From Arthrobacter sp. (GTDB lineage: Bacteria; Actinomycetota; Actinomycetes; Actinomycetales; Micrococcaceae), in assembly GCF_031179985.1 (NCBI RefSeq), contig NZ_JAPSHJ010000012.1, forward strand, positions 1 to 64,000: DNA of 64,000 nucleotides. The letters are read 5' to 3'. Under the pieces are notes generated by a model. That model was not told the DNA's origin, did not search any database, and was given only the letters and a program-made list of their open reading frames with translations. Below, piece after piece: positions 1 through 9,341 of this stretch. The position numbers and the translations under genes were made by a program. Within the stretch, counting starts at the first letter, position 1; each line of letters opens with the position of its first letter.

Positions 1-889
1 TTCCGAACAGGACCACCGCCGGGAAACCGGCAGGTGAGAGACGCAGGACATCCGCCACCGTGGACGCTTCGGAGAGGCCGACGGCGGGTTCCGCCAATGC
101 GGCAGCGGCCACCAAATGCAGGCGGCTCCGCAGCCTGCCGTGCTGAATGGCAGCCGAAGCACCAACCCACAGGAAACCGGCCACCAGAACCGTGACAATC
201 ATTAGGGTGATGTCAGGCCGCTCGCCGCGCAACATTGGTAGGCCGACGAACAAGGCGATGAGGGCGACGACGATTATCCTTCCCGACCAGCCCGCGGCGA
301 TGGTGCCCTTGGCTTGGTTTCCGGTGGCAGCCCAGACGGCTGATTCAACCAGCCTGCCCCCGTCCAGCGGCAACCCTGGGAGGATGTTGAAGATCGCAAT
401 CACGAAGTTGGCCCACGTGAAGATGTTGATGAGAATATCGGCTACTCCCGTCAGTGATCCTGCGGAAATCACAGCCCAACCACCGGCAGCGAGCACGAAG
501 TTGGCCGCCGGGCCGGCCAGGGCAACTATCAGGGACCGTCCGGGTGTCGGCGTGAATTCCTCAAAACTCGTATGCCCGCCCCAGAGGTTCAGCACGATCT
601 TTTCCGTGGTCCAGCCATAAATCTTCGCGGTCAGCGCGTGGGCGAGCTCGTGAACCAGGACACTGAGCAGTAAGAGCAAGGCATAAGCTAACGCCACGAA
701 GTAGGCGGTCATTCCGAGCCGCGGAAAATCCTGCGCAAGGACGGGCCCGTAGACAAAAACTGTAAAGGCAGCGATGACAAACCAGGAATAAGAAAGCACC
801 ACGCGGATTCCCGCGATTCGGCCCAGGGCGATACCCTCGCCGAACCCGTTTCGCCGGCCGTTACGGGCACCTGTTGTGGATTCAGTCAA
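1..889 (-). CDS. M50 site-2-type membrane metalloprotease with CBS region (partial)
   Basis: This is the N-terminal part of an integral-membrane zinc protease; the C-terminus lies beyond the left edge. The zinc-binding HELAH motif sits in an early membrane segment (about residue 82) and an LDGGR motif supplies the further metal-ligand Asp later, as in Rip/SpoIVFB-type intramembrane proteases. Several hydrophobic helices are visible, and the part nearest the edge looks like the start of a CBS domain. The best start is a TTG at 889, which overlaps the end of the upstream HAD gene by eight bases and suggests translational coupling. The substrate is unknown. The family cleaves membrane-embedded regulators such as anti-sigma factors. 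Confidence 0.85.
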   Translation of the reverse strand, partial: MTESTTGARNGRRNGFGEGIALGRIAGIRVVLSYSWFVIAAFTVFVYGPVLAQDFPRLGMTAYFVALAYALLLLLSVLVHELAHALTAKIYGWTTEKIVLNLWGGHTSFEEFTPTPGRSLIVALAGPAANFVLAAGGWAVISAGSLTGVADILINIFTWANFVIAIFNILPGLPLDGGRLVESAVWAATGNQAKGTIAAGWSGRIIVVALIALFVGLPMLRGERPDITLMIVTVLVAGFLWVGASAAIQHGRLRSRLHLVAAAALAEPAVGLSEASTVADVLRLSPAGFPAVVLFG

Positions 890-1631
890 CGCTGTTACTC
901 CCTGGTTCTGCGGCTTCCACCGGAAATGGGGCCAACGGGAATTTCCGTCGACGCTCCACAAGTTGCTCCAGGTCCGCGACGCTGCGCCCTTCGAGTGTGT
1001 CCCACATGGCATGGCGGGGGTCTTCCGCCAGAGCCATGATGTGCGGAATGGCCACAGTTACGGCTCCCGATGCTACGGCTGCGGCCACTCCCGGTTCGGA
1101 GTCTTCAAGCGCAACACAGTCATCAGCAATCAGTTCGGGATCATTTAGTTGGAGGAGCTCAATGGCTTTCAGATAGGCCTCGGGATCGGGCTTCCCCCGG
1201 CTCACCGTGTCACCCGTCACGAGATATTCAAAATAAGGCCTGGGCAGGCTGGCCACTATTTCCCTGGCCAGCGGTCCTTCAGACATGGTCACCAGTGCGC
1301 AGCGGATCCCCGCGGCATGCATCTGCTCCAGCAGTTCTCGCGCCCCGGGACGCCACGGGACGGTCTCCCGTACGCTGCTGATGACCTGGGCGGTCAGAGT
1401 GTCGATGATGTCCCTGCGGGACATTTTCACCCCGGCCTCCTGCAGGATGCCGGCTGAGAAAACCAGGGACTGCCCTACAAGCTGGAGCGCCTGTTCGTGC
1501 GACCACTCACCGCCATGCGCTGCCACCAGTGCGTACTCGGCCTCGATCCAGTAGGGCTCAGTATCCACGATGGTGCCATCCATGTCCCACAAGGCTGCTT
1601 TCAGTACTGGCGGGGAGGCTGACGATCGCAT
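882..1631 (-). CDS. HAD-superfamily hydrolase (phosphatase/phosphoglucomutase-like)
   Basis: This is a cytoplasmic haloacid-dehalogenase phosphohydrolase of about 249 residues. The nucleophile motif DMDGTIVDTE lies near the N-terminus, a Thr/Ser motif (LVTMS) is in the middle, and the GKPDPE and ALEDSEPG motifs supply the Lys and the Mg-binding acids. This is the beta-phosphoglucomutase/gph-like arrangement. The frame stays open upstream to 1748, but the ATG at 1631 (MRSSASPP) gives the normal family length. The gene overlaps the M50 protease start and is probably co-transcribed with it. The substrate cannot be read from the sequence. Confidence 0.88.
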   Translation of the reverse strand: MRSSASPPVLKAALWDMDGTIVDTEPYWIEAEYALVAAHGGEWSHEQALQLVGQSLVFSAGILQEAGVKMSRRDIIDTLTAQVISSVRETVPWRPGARELLEQMHAAGIRCALVTMSEGPLAREIVASLPRPYFEYLVTGDTVSRGKPDPEAYLKAIELLQLNDPELIADDCVALEDSEPGVAAAVASGAVTVAIPHIMALAEDPRHAMWDTLEGRSVADLEQLVERRRKFPLAPFPVEAAEPGSNSVD

Positions 1632-1783
1632 GCCTTCAAGTCTACGGGGAGCGAATGGCTGGCTGTCCGCGCTACGCCCTCGGCGAATTCCGGACTGAGG
1701 TTCCGGGTTCCCCGCTGGTTCCATCCTGATTTGCAGCGATTCATTCAATGCGTAGCGTCGGCTCTTGGACGTAGGGTGAAGGA

Positions 1784-2689
1784 ATGAATAGCTTTGACGG
1801 AGACATCACGGCGCCGGAGGGTACGGTCGAACCGGACCGGTTGCTACAGCCTGTGCCCGAAGGGCAGCGCATCACTGTGATGCTTGCCGCCTTCGAAGGC
1901 TGGAATGACGCCGGAGAAGCCGCCAGCGATGCGCTTCGCTACCTTAACAAGCTCTGGGACGGCAAGAAGGTTGCCGCCATTGACGCGGACGAGTACTACG
2001 ATTTCCAGTTCACCCGTCCCACCATCCGGCGTACGCAATCCGGTGAGCGCAAGATCAAATGGCCATCAACGCGGATCTACAAGGCCAGTGCGCCCGACAC
2101 CAACGTGGACATCATTTTCGTGCAGGGCACAGAGCCGTCATATAAATGGCGCGCCTACACGGCAGAGCTGCTGGTACACGCCGAAGCCCTCAACGTCGAC
2201 TACGTGGTTCTTGTAGGAGCTCTGCTGGCCGATGTACCGCACAGCCGGCCGATTCCCGTCAGTGCTTCCACCGATGACAACGCGCTGCGCGAACGGATGG
2301 ACCTTGAGGCCTCCCAGTACGAAGGACCAGTGGGCATAGTGGGCGTACTTGCGGAAGTTGCCCTGCTGGCAGGCCTGCCTACAATTTCCCTCTGGGCGGC
2401 CGTGCCCCACTACGTTGCACAGGCTCCCTCACCTAAAGCGCAGCTTGCCCTGTTGCACCGTATCGAGGAACTCTTGCAGATTCCCCTGGATACCCACGAA
2501 CTTTCCGAGGAGTCTGACGCGTGGGAGCGGGGTGTGGACGAGCTCGCAACGGAGGATCCGGAAATTGCCGCGTATGTGCGCCAACTCGAGGAGGCGAAGG
2601 ACACCGCCGATCTTCCGGAGGCCAGCGGGGAGTCCATAGCCCGTGAGTTCGAGCGTTATTTGAAGCGTCGCGGCAAGGACAAGCCCTAG
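1784..2689 (+). CDS. PAC2 family protein
   Basis: The 301-residue protein belongs to the PAC2 (proteasome-assembly-chaperone-like) family common in actinobacteria. The typical early segment (AAFEGWNDAGEAAS) and a later stretch that passes judgement on subunit contacts (VLVGALLADVPHSRP) are present. In eukaryotes PAC2 helps assemble 20S proteasomes; the bacterial role is not established. A good ribosome site (AAGGA) precedes the ATG. The gene is divergent from the HAD gene and ends six bases from the convergent mshC stop. Confidence 0.88.
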   Translation: MNSFDGDITAPEGTVEPDRLLQPVPEGQRITVMLAAFEGWNDAGEAASDALRYLNKLWDGKKVAAIDADEYYDFQFTRPTIRRTQSGERKIKWPSTRIYKASAPDTNVDIIFVQGTEPSYKWRAYTAELLVHAEALNVDYVVLVGALLADVPHSRPIPVSASTDDNALRERMDLEASQYEGPVGIVGVLAEVALLAGLPTISLWAAVPHYVAQAPSPKAQLALLHRIEELLQIPLDTHELSEESDAWERGVDELATEDPEIAAYVRQLEEAKDTADLPEASGESIAREFERYLKRRGKDKP

Positions 2690-2695
2690 AGGTGT

Positions 2696-4003
2696 TTAGA
2701 GCTGGATGCCGAGCAAGGCGTCGAGTGCGTCGCTTATCAGCGCTGCATCCAGCTCTGAACCTGCGCCTTGGAGCTCCGCGTCATGCAGCTTCGATTCGTG
2801 TAGGTCCAGGGCGCTGGCTGCCCAGCGGTCAACAGCTGCCAGGGCGCCGGGTGCATTGAGATCCTGCGACATCTCACTCCGCAATGTGGCTACCAGGCCT
2901 GCTCCGGATCCTTCCGGTGCTACCGAAACAGCCAGCGTCCAGCGGGCAAGCCTGGCTTTCGCTTCCTCAAATTCCGCCTCTGTCCAGGACCAGTCAGTGC
3001 GGTAGTGATGTGCCAGGATGGCGAGCCTTATGGCGGAAGGCTGCTCCCCTGCGGCCCTCAGCTTGGAAACCAGGACAAGATTGCCTTTGCTCTTGCTCAT
3101 CTTTTCGCCGTCGAGCCCCACCATCCCCGCATGTGCGAAGTGTTGGGCAAGGGGCAGCCCTGACAGCGAGTAGGCATGACCTGCGCCCATCTCATGGTGC
3201 GGGAAGATCAGGTCCGATCCGCCGCCCTGCACTGTGAACGGAGCCGGCAGGTATTGCTGTGCGATGACGGTACATTCAATGTGCCATCCCGGCCTTCCCT
3301 GGCCAAGTTCCCCTCCGGCCCAGCTGGGTTCACCCTCCCTGGCCACGCGCCAGAGGAGCGGGTCCAATGCCTGCCGTTTTCCCGCGCGCCCAGGGTCGCC
3401 GCCCCGCTCAGAGAACAACTCCAGCATCTCGGCCTCGCCGAGGCCTGAAATGGAACCGAGGGTCCAGGCGTCCGCTCCTACCGAATGCTTACTGGCGGCT
3501 TCGACGTCATAGTAGACGTCGCCGTCGGGCTCTCCGGCGGTTCCCGGAACGCGGTAGGCGAGTCCAAGCTCCAACAGCCGTTCGATGGCCGGAACGATCA
3601 TGGGGATGGCTTCGACGGCGCCAACGTAATGATCGGGCGGCAGGATGTTGAGGGCCTCCATATCGGAGCGGAAGAGCTCGATCTGGCTGGCAGCCAGTTC
3701 TTTCCAGTCCATCCCGGTGGCGGTGGCGCGCTCCAGCAGGGGATCGTCGATATCCGTCACGTTTTGGACGTAGGAGACCCTCTTGCCGGCATCCCGCCAC
3801 ACGCGGTTCAGAAGGTCGAAAGCCACATAACTGGCCGCATGACCCATGTGCGTGGCGTCATAAGGCGTGATGCCACAGACATACATCGACGGCTCCCCCG
3901 GCCCGTCGAAAGCCACAAGGGAGTCTTTAGCCGAGTCGAAAAGCCGAACGGTGGGCATACGCCCGGGCAGCTGTGGGACGGGACGGGATTTCCAGGATTT
4001 CAC
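2696..4003 (-). CDS. mshC: Cysteine--1-D-myo-inosityl 2-amino-2-deoxy-alpha-D-glucopyranoside ligase MshC
   Basis: MshC joins cysteine to GlcN-inositol in an ATP-dependent step of mycothiol biosynthesis, the actinobacterial substitute for glutathione. It is related to cysteinyl-tRNA synthetase: Cys43 in [10 protein letters not shown] is a zinc ligand, HMGH (52-55) is the HIGH signature and KMSKS occurs near residue 300. The 435 residues fit the MshC length rather than full CysS, and the N-terminal segment [12 protein letters not shown] is typical of MshC. The stop lies six bases from the convergent PAC2 stop. The gene is separated from uppP by only 15 bases on the same strand, so the two may share a transcript. 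Confidence 0.96.
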   Translation of the reverse strand: MKSWKSRPVPQLPGRMPTVRLFDSAKDSLVAFDGPGEPSMYVCGITPYDATHMGHAASYVAFDLLNRVWRDAGKRVSYVQNVTDIDDPLLERATATGMDWKELAASQIELFRSDMEALNILPPDHYVGAVEAIPMIVPAIERLLELGLAYRVPGTAGEPDGDVYYDVEAASKHSVGADAWTLGSISGLGEAEMLELFSERGGDPGRAGKRQALDPLLWRVAREGEPSWAGGELGQGRPGWHIECTVIAQQYLPAPFTVQGGGSDLIFPHHEMGAGHAYSLSGLPLAQHFAHAGMVGLDGEKMSKSKGNLVLVSKLRAAGEQPSAIRLAILAHHYRTDWSWTEAEFEEAKARLARWTLAVSVAPEGSGAGLVATLRSEMSQDLNAPGALAAVDRWAASALDLHESKLHDAELQGAGSELDAALISDALDALLGIQL

Positions 4004-4018
4004 AGCCCAAGCCTAGTG

Positions 4019-4852
4019 CTAGGCGCTGATGACGTTGAAACCGAGCAGCAAGTAGAGCGCCATTCCAAGGAAGATGCGGTACCAGACAAACAACCTGTAG
4101 CTCCGGGTTGAAACGAACTTCAGGAACCAGCCGATGATGATGTAACCCACGACGAACGCAATGACCGTGGCAAGGGCAGTTTCAGGTAGACCATAGGGAC
4201 CGGACACACCGTCCTTGGAGACCACCTTGTAAAGCTGGTACAGGCCGCTTCCGAAAACGGCTGGGATGGCGAGCAGGAACGAGTACCTGGCGGCGGCTTC
4301 GCGCGTGTACCCCATCAGAAGTCCGGCGGTGATGGTCCCACCGGATCGGGAAACGCCTGGAATCAGGGCCATTGCCTGGGCGAATCCGTAGATGATGCCG
4401 TGCTTGTAGGTCAGTCTGGTGAGGTCCGTCTGCTGGCGGCCGACGGCGTCAGCGACAGCAAGGATCATCCCGAAGACGATGAGGGTGGTTGCCACGATCC
4501 AGAGGCTTCTCAGGACGGACTCAATCTGGTCTTGGAACAGCAGCCCCAGGATGATGATCGGCAGGCTGCCGAGGATCACCAGCCAACCCATCCGGGCATC
4601 TGGGTCCTGGCGCGAGACCTTGCCCCGGAGGGATGCCGACCAGGCTCCCGTGATCCGCACAATGTCCCGCCAGAAGTACACGATCACCGCTGTCTCCGTA
4701 CCCAACTGCGTGATGGCGGTAAAGGCTGCACCGGGATCTGCGGCGTTGGGCAGGAAGGAACCGACAATCCGGAGGTGGGCACTTGAGGAGATCGGGAGGA
4801 ATTCCGTCAGTCCCTGTACAAGGCCCAGCAGGGCCGCTTCAATCCAGTTCAC
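4019..4852 (-). CDS. uppP: Undecaprenyl-diphosphatase UppP (BacA)
   Basis: This integral-membrane phosphatase recycles undecaprenyl pyrophosphate to the monophosphate carrier for peptidoglycan synthesis and gives low-level bacitracin resistance. The diagnostic [14 protein letters not shown] motif lies at the N-terminus and PGVSRSG is in the middle, both forming the active site; about eight hydrophobic helices follow the BacA pattern. The length of 277 residues is normal. The start is GTG at 4852, which is divergent from the aldo/keto reductase with about 50 bases between the two starts. Confidence 0.96.
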   Translation of the reverse strand: MNWIEAALLGLVQGLTEFLPISSSAHLRIVGSFLPNAADPGAAFTAITQLGTETAVIVYFWRDIVRITGAWSASLRGKVSRQDPDARMGWLVILGSLPIIILGLLFQDQIESVLRSLWIVATTLIVFGMILAVADAVGRQQTDLTRLTYKHGIIYGFAQAMALIPGVSRSGGTITAGLLMGYTREAAARYSFLLAIPAVFGSGLYQLYKVVSKDGVSGPYGLPETALATVIAFVVGYIIIGWFLKFVSTRSYRLFVWYRIFLGMALYLLLGFNVISA

Positions 4853-4904
4853 GTTTATAGACCCTACGTCATTGCACCTGGGGAATCCCCGTAAGCTTGC
4901 TGCT

Positions 4905-5840
4905 ATGCAGCAGCGTTATGTCGGCAACAGTGGGTTGCGCGTGTCCGCCCTTTCTCTTGGCACCATGTCCTGGGCGCGTGAAACCGATGAGCAGGACGCC
5001 TCTGAACTGCTGCGGACTTTCGTTGATGCCGGCGGGACGCTGATCGACACCGCTGCCTCCTATGCAGAGGGCCAGGCAGAGGCGGTCCTTGGCGGCTTGC
5101 TGGGAGACGTAGTCGCCCGCTCCGAAGTGGTCATCTCCACCAAAGCTGGACTTTCGACGTCGGATGGCCGACGCCGGGTGGACACCTCCCGAAGCGGAAT
5201 GCTGGCGGGGCTTGACGCCAGCCTTGCACGTCTGGGCACCGACTATGTCGATGTGTGGTTTGCGCACGCCTGGGACCCCAATGTCCCGCTCCAGGAAACA
5301 CTCTCGGCCATGGAGTTCGCTGTGAGCAGCGGCCGCGCAAGGTATGCGGGCGTGTCGAACTTTAACGGCTGGCAAACGGCCAAGGCGGCAGCCATTGCGG
5401 GTTTCCCTCTGGTCGCCAACCAGTCAGAGTATTCCCTCCTGCAACGCGGGCCCGAAGACGAGATCCTTCCAGCCGTTGAGGACGCAGGCCTGGGTCTTCT
5501 GGCCTGGGCGCCCTTGGGCCGGGGAGTCCTGAGCGGCAAATACCGAGGCCACATCCCCTCAGATTCCCGTGCAGCCCACAAAAGGCTGGCCGGCTATGTG
5601 GAACCTTATCTCGTGCCGGAGTCATCGAGGATAGTGGAGGCCGTTGCCATGGCGGCAAGGGGCCTCGGCAGGACTCCCGTCGACGTTTCCCTGAGCTGGC
5701 TGATTGCCCAGAATGGAGTGGCCAGCGCGCTGGTAGGTGCGCGTACTCCTGTCCAGCTGAAGGAGATCCTGGCATCCCAGCTGGCTCCCCTGCCGCCAGA
5801 GATTGCCCGCGCCCTGGAGGATGTTTCTCTCGCGTCCTGA
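4905..5840 (+). CDS. Aldo/keto reductase
   Basis: This 311-residue NADPH-dependent TIM-barrel oxidoreductase has the family signatures: an early [14 protein letters not shown] segment, DTAASYAEG with the catalytic Tyr, a Lys in ISTKAG, a central [13 protein letters not shown] strand and [11 protein letters not shown]. These match the YghZ/Kv-beta-like branch. The reading frame runs open far upstream over the antisense of uppP. I start at the ATG at 4905 because that gives the family N-terminus ([19 protein letters not shown]). The substrate is unknown. Confidence 0.92.
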   Translation: MQQRYVGNSGLRVSALSLGTMSWARETDEQDASELLRTFVDAGGTLIDTAASYAEGQAEAVLGGLLGDVVARSEVVISTKAGLSTSDGRRRVDTSRSGMLAGLDASLARLGTDYVDVWFAHAWDPNVPLQETLSAMEFAVSSGRARYAGVSNFNGWQTAKAAAIAGFPLVANQSEYSLLQRGPEDEILPAVEDAGLGLLAWAPLGRGVLSGKYRGHIPSDSRAAHKRLAGYVEPYLVPESSRIVEAVAMAARGLGRTPVDVSLSWLIAQNGVASALVGARTPVQLKEILASQLAPLPPEIARALEDVSLAS

Positions 5841-5841
5841 C

Positions 5842-5896
5842 AGTCAGCTGCCGGACGTTTGTTAGCTGCCGATCTCCGCGCAGTTAGCTGTCGGAC
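5842..5896 (+). repeat. Three degenerate 15-base direct repeats
   Basis: Three imperfect copies of AGTTAGCTGCCGGAC-like sequence occur at 5842-5856, 5860-5874 and 5882-5896. They lie in the short space between the convergent aldo/keto reductase and the small acidic-protein gene. The last copy overlaps the C-terminal codons and stop of the latter. They may be a local duplication; no function can be assigned. Confidence 0.5.
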
Positions 5897-6159
5897 TCAA
5901 CGATCTCAAGATCGTCGTCGTCCACGTCTTCTTCCAGGTCATCCTCATCGTCCTCGACCTCATCGATAACTTCGAGAGGCGTGACTTCTCCGTACGCTTC
6001 ATACAGGGAATCGTCGTAGACTTCGAAAGCATCAGCGACAGCAAAAAATGCAGCCTCAACCGTGGGGTCACCCTCACCCCGCCGTGCTGAGGCTGCGATC
6101 AGGTGTTCTTCCAAAGCAGTGGTCAAAGACTGAAGCGCGACACGCGGATCGATGCTCAT
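5884..6159 (-). CDS. Small acidic conserved protein
   Basis: The 91-residue protein has a helical N-terminal half (MSIDPRVALQSLTTALEEHL, a likely globular domain) and a strongly acidic Asp/Glu-rich tail from about residue 66. Similar short proteins sit next to DUF5703 genes in other Arthrobacter-type genomes and are sometimes labelled primosomal protein without proof. The start codon lies about 40 bases from the divergent DUF5703 gene, so the pair probably shares a control region. The function is unknown. Confidence 0.7.
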   Translation of the reverse strand: MSIDPRVALQSLTTALEEHLIAASARRGEGDPTVEAAFFAVADAFEVYDDSLYEAYGEVTPLEVIDEVEDDEDDLEEDVDDDDLEIVESDS

Positions 6160-6198
6160 GACTTCACGTTAGCCGGAAAAAGACGAAAATGGAGAGCA

Positions 6199-6432
6199 AT
6201 GAAGGAACATTTTCTGCGCAGCTCCGTCGAACGCGAGCGGGACTATGTGAGGCAGTACGAGTACCTCGTACTGACGATTGGTCCTGAGGATTCGCTGCCT
6301 GAGGCCCGGCGGAGACTTGTTGAACATTCCGAGTACGGCAAGTGGGAATTAGAGCGCAGCCGCCTCTATGTGGGCGGCGGGAGACGGTTCTGGCTGCGAC
6401 GCCGGGTGACCCAGGTGCAGCGAACGGTTTAG
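6199..6432 (+). CDS. DUF5703 family protein
   Basis: The 77-residue protein matches the DUF5703 pattern: QYEYLVLTIG, then EHSEYGKWELER, then YVGGGRRFWLRRR. The ATG at 6199 is preceded by GGAGAG at good spacing. The frame is open further upstream, but that part lies over the divergent gene's start and is unlikely to be coding. No function is known for this actinobacterial family. The C-terminus is basic, and the acidic neighbour suggests a possible partner, which is only an inference. Confidence 0.8.
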   Translation: MKEHFLRSSVERERDYVRQYEYLVLTIGPEDSLPEARRRLVEHSEYGKWELERSRLYVGGGRRFWLRRRVTQVQRTV

Positions 6433-6466
6433 CAGGACGGGTGGTCCGCTGCTGCCCGAAAGCGAA

Positions 6467-7630
6467 TCAGAAACTCTCCAGCGGTCCCAGCCAAGCGTTA
6501 GCCACTGTGTTGTGGGCCGACTCGTCGTCAGACGGATGGAACATCCCTGCCAGCACATCCCGGTAGAGCCTCTCCAGTTCGCTTCCCTTGAAATAGCTTG
6601 AACCGCCGGAGACCCGGATGGCCGCGTCCACCACTGCCCGGGCAGTTTCGGTGGCGTTCACTTTGAGGGACACGAGTTTGGGAAACCATTGGCTTCCGTG
6701 GTCCACCTTCTCGTCCACGTCACGCGCAATCAGCTGCAATTGCGGGTAGAGGCGTTCCAAGGCCATTGCTGCCCCCGACACCTTCCAGCGAATATCGGGA
6801 TCCTGCGAGTACAGACGGCCATCGTTCTTCAATGATGTGCGGCGCTTGACTGCCTGGACTCCGAGTTCCAAAGCGCGTTCGCCGATGCCGGTGTAGACGG
6901 CTGCGAGCAACGTTTCGAAACAGGCGAAGATGGCGAAAATCAGAGGGTCCGCATTGGGGCCAACCGGCAACTTCCGGAAGATCCGTTCAGGCGGGACGTA
7001 GGCACCTTCCAGGACGGTGGTGCAGGACTGACTGGCCCTCATGCCGAGCGTGTTCCAGTCATCGAGGATCCTGTATCCGGGAGTGTCACGATGGATGAAT
7101 CCGTGAACAAGTTCGCCCTCGCCATCACGGGCCGCGTTGTCCTTGCCGAAGATGCCGAGCCGCGTCCAGGCAGGGGAAAGACTCGTGAAGATCTTTCGGC
7201 CGGTGAAGCTGTATCCGCCGGCGGGCTGCGGAAGGGCTTCGGTGATGGAGTCGAACAGGACTGCATCATTGCCTGCCTCTGAATTGCCGAAGGCGTACAG
7301 CTCCCCCTCCCCCGCCTCGCGGAGAACAAAATCCAGCGAGTTATCACCTCTGGCTGCCATCACGTAAGCCACCCCGGTCCAGACCAGGTGCATGTTGATT
7401 GCCAAGGCTGTAGCAGGACCAGCCGTAGCGAGCCTGCGCTGCAGCCCGGCTGCCGCTTCGAGCCCAAGGCCCAGGCCGCCGTCGGACACGGGCACGAAAA
7501 TCTTCAGGTAGCCGGCGTGGCGCAACTCGTCCAGGTCTTCGTAAAAGAACGAATTGTCCCGGTCGTAGCCGGCGGCGCGGCTCCGGATCCGTTCGAGCAG
7601 CCTGTCCGGCAGGATCTCATCCATCATCAC
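6467..7630 (-). CDS. Acyl-CoA dehydrogenase family flavoprotein
   Basis: The 387-residue protein has the acyl-CoA dehydrogenase fold: an N-terminal helical domain, a middle beta domain with FTGRKIFTSLSPAW, and a C-terminal helical domain with RVSGGSSYFKGSELERLYRDV. The C-terminal sequence resembles the type-2 branch that includes flavin-dependent monooxygenases and atypical dehydrogenases. The usual catalytic Glu region is not obvious, so the reaction may not be ordinary acyl-CoA oxidation. It starts at a GTG-ATG-ATG run after GAAGG. It lies 41 bases downstream of the M20 peptidase gene and may be co-transcribed with it. Confidence 0.82.
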   Translation of the reverse strand: MMMDEILPDRLLERIRSRAAGYDRDNSFFYEDLDELRHAGYLKIFVPVSDGGLGLGLEAAAGLQRRLATAGPATALAINMHLVWTGVAYVMAARGDNSLDFVLREAGEGELYAFGNSEAGNDAVLFDSITEALPQPAGGYSFTGRKIFTSLSPAWTRLGIFGKDNAARDGEGELVHGFIHRDTPGYRILDDWNTLGMRASQSCTTVLEGAYVPPERIFRKLPVGPNADPLIFAIFACFETLLAAVYTGIGERALELGVQAVKRRTSLKNDGRLYSQDPDIRWKVSGAAMALERLYPQLQLIARDVDEKVDHGSQWFPKLVSLKVNATETARAVVDAAIRVSGGSSYFKGSELERLYRDVLAGMFHPSDDESAHNTVANAWLGPLESF

Positions 7631-7671
7631 GGTTCTACCTTCGGTGACTGGAACTTCAGCGGCGTCAGGGG

Positions 7672-8976
7672 TCAGTAAGTCGTCAGGAGCCGGTCGAGGA
7701 CCCTGGCACCGAACTTGAGCGAGTCGGCGGGAACCCGTTCGTCCACTCCATGGAACATGCCCGTGAAATCCAGGTCATCAGGCAATTGGAGTGGTGCGAA
7801 GCCATAGCCTGCAATCCCCAACCTGCTGAGGGCCTTGTTGTCCGTGCCTCCGGAAAGTGTGTAGGGAAGAACCTTCGCACCGGGATCTTCGGCATGGAGG
7901 GCGTCGATCATCGAGTCCACCAGGTTTCCGGCGAACGGCACTTCCAGCGAAACGTCCTGGTGAACATAACTTACCTCCACTCCGCTGCCCGCAAGGTCGC
8001 GGACGATCTCGAGGACCTGGTCTTCCTGGCCGGGAAGGGTCCGGCAGTCCACCAGGGCTTCCGCGGACTCGGGGATGACGTTGTGCTTGTAGCCGCCCTT
8101 GAGCAGTGTGGGGTTGCTGGTGTTCTGAAGGGTCGCTCCTACGAATCGCGCCAATGTACCCAGTTCCTTGAGGAGCCGCTCGGGGTCGTCGGCATCGAAC
8201 TCGACGCCGGTGAGTTCGGTCACACCATCGAGGAACTGCCGGGTGGTGGGGGTCAGCTCAATCGGCCACTGGTACTCGCCGATCCGTGAGACGGCGCTGG
8301 CCAGCCGGGTGATGGCGTTGTCGGTGCTGATCTGCGAGCCATGCCCTGCCCGTCCGTGGGCCACCAGGCGCAGCCAGGAGAGCCCCTTCTCGGCTGTCTG
8401 CAGCAGGTAGGTTCGCTGGCCTCCGATGGTGGCGGAAAAACCGCCGACTTCGGAAATAGCCTCCGTAGCCCCCTCAAAGAGTTCAGGGCGCTGCTCGACG
8501 GCATAGCGGGAACCGAAGGTTCCGCCAGCCTCTTCATCCGCAAAAAACGCAAAGATGATGTCCCTCTTGGGTTTGCGGCCGGTCCGGGCAAACTGCCTCA
8601 TGACTGAAAGGATCATGGCGTCCATGTCCTTCATGTCTACCGCCCCGCGGCCCCAAATCAGGCCATCCTTCAGTTCGCCCGCGAATGGGTCCACGCTCCA
8701 CTGGTCCTTGAGGGCCGGCACCACATCAAGATGGCCGTGGACCACCAGTGCGCTGGCGGAGGGGTCTTCTCCTGCAATACGGGTCACCACGTTGGCGCGG
8801 CCCGGGGCGGATTCGAAGATCTCGGCTTCCAGGCCGACCTCTGTTATGAGCCCGGCCGTATACTCGGCAGCCGACCGCTCTCCCGGGCCCGTACCGTCAC
8901 CGAAATTGGACGTGTCGATGCGGATCAATTCCTGGCAGATCCGGACGACTTCGTCCTCGGGGCGGATGACAGTCAT
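7672..8976 (-). CDS. M20 family zinc dipeptidase/deacylase
   Basis: This 434-residue peptidase of the M20 (ArgE/DapE/CPG2) family hydrolyses amide bonds in dipeptides or N-acyl amino acids with two zinc ions. HGHLDVVP holds the first zinc His and catalytic Asp, WGRGAVDMKD holds the bridging Asp, and DEEAGG holds the catalytic Glu. A dimerisation domain containing HGRAGHGSQ follows, and GGTDNKALS lies near the C-terminus. The ATG at 8976 is preceded by GAGGAGAG. A second possible ATG upstream would add 12 residues without support. Confidence 0.93.
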   Translation of the reverse strand: MTVIRPEDEVVRICQELIRIDTSNFGDGTGPGERSAAEYTAGLITEVGLEAEIFESAPGRANVVTRIAGEDPSASALVVHGHLDVVPALKDQWSVDPFAGELKDGLIWGRGAVDMKDMDAMILSVMRQFARTGRKPKRDIIFAFFADEEAGGTFGSRYAVEQRPELFEGATEAISEVGGFSATIGGQRTYLLQTAEKGLSWLRLVAHGRAGHGSQISTDNAITRLASAVSRIGEYQWPIELTPTTRQFLDGVTELTGVEFDADDPERLLKELGTLARFVGATLQNTSNPTLLKGGYKHNVIPESAEALVDCRTLPGQEDQVLEIVRDLAGSGVEVSYVHQDVSLEVPFAGNLVDSMIDALHAEDPGAKVLPYTLSGGTDNKALSRLGIAGYGFAPLQLPDDLDFTGMFHGVDERVPADSLKFGARVLDRLLTTY

Positions 8977-9138
8977 GGCTCTCTCCTCAAATCGGTGGGC
9001 TCGTGGTCCCAAGCCTACCCAGTGGGCCCCATTCGTCCCGATTCCAACTTTCCCCAGAGTTCGTGTTAGAGTTTTTCTCGCTGCTTCGGAGAGAAGCGAA
9101 CCGCCGAAGGGCGGAAATCGTGCTCCGAATTACCACCT

Positions 9139-9221
9139 GCGCGGGTGGCGGAATGGCAGACGCGCTAGCTTGAGGTGCTAGTCCTCGAAAGGGGGTGGGG
9201 GTTCAAGTCCCCCTCCGCGCA
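9139..9221 (+). tRNA. tRNA-Leu (anticodon GAG)
   Basis: The acceptor stem GCGCGGG (9139-9145) pairs with TCCGCGC (9214-9220). The anticodon stem CTAGC/GCTAG (9165-9169, 9177-9181) encloses the loop TTGAGGT with anticodon GAG at 9172-9174. A long variable arm follows, as expected for tRNA-Leu, then GGGGG-TTCAAGT-CCCCC as the T arm. The discriminator is A, and the following bases (CAA) show that CCA is not encoded, so it must be added enzymatically. Confidence 0.97.
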
Positions 9222-9228
9222 CAAAGGG

Positions 9229-9266
9229 AAAGCCCCGGAAAATCAATGATTTTCCGGGGCTTTTTT
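9229..9266 (+). terminator. Rho-independent terminator after tRNA-Leu
   Basis: A near-perfect hairpin AAAGCCCCGGAAAATCA / ATTTTCCGGGGCTTT is followed by a run of T. It starts eight bases after the tRNA and should end its transcript. Confidence 0.93.
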
Positions 9267-9341
9267 CTGTCTGTATCATGATGACGGCATGCGGGCGACG
9301 CCGGGGTGTGAGGATATTACCTTGGTCGTGCAGCGGGAAAA

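Noticed and set aside
4419..4904. Long N-terminal extension of the aldo/keto reductase frame
   Set aside because: It runs antisense over uppP, has no protein-like composition, and the ATG at 4905 gives the normal family start.
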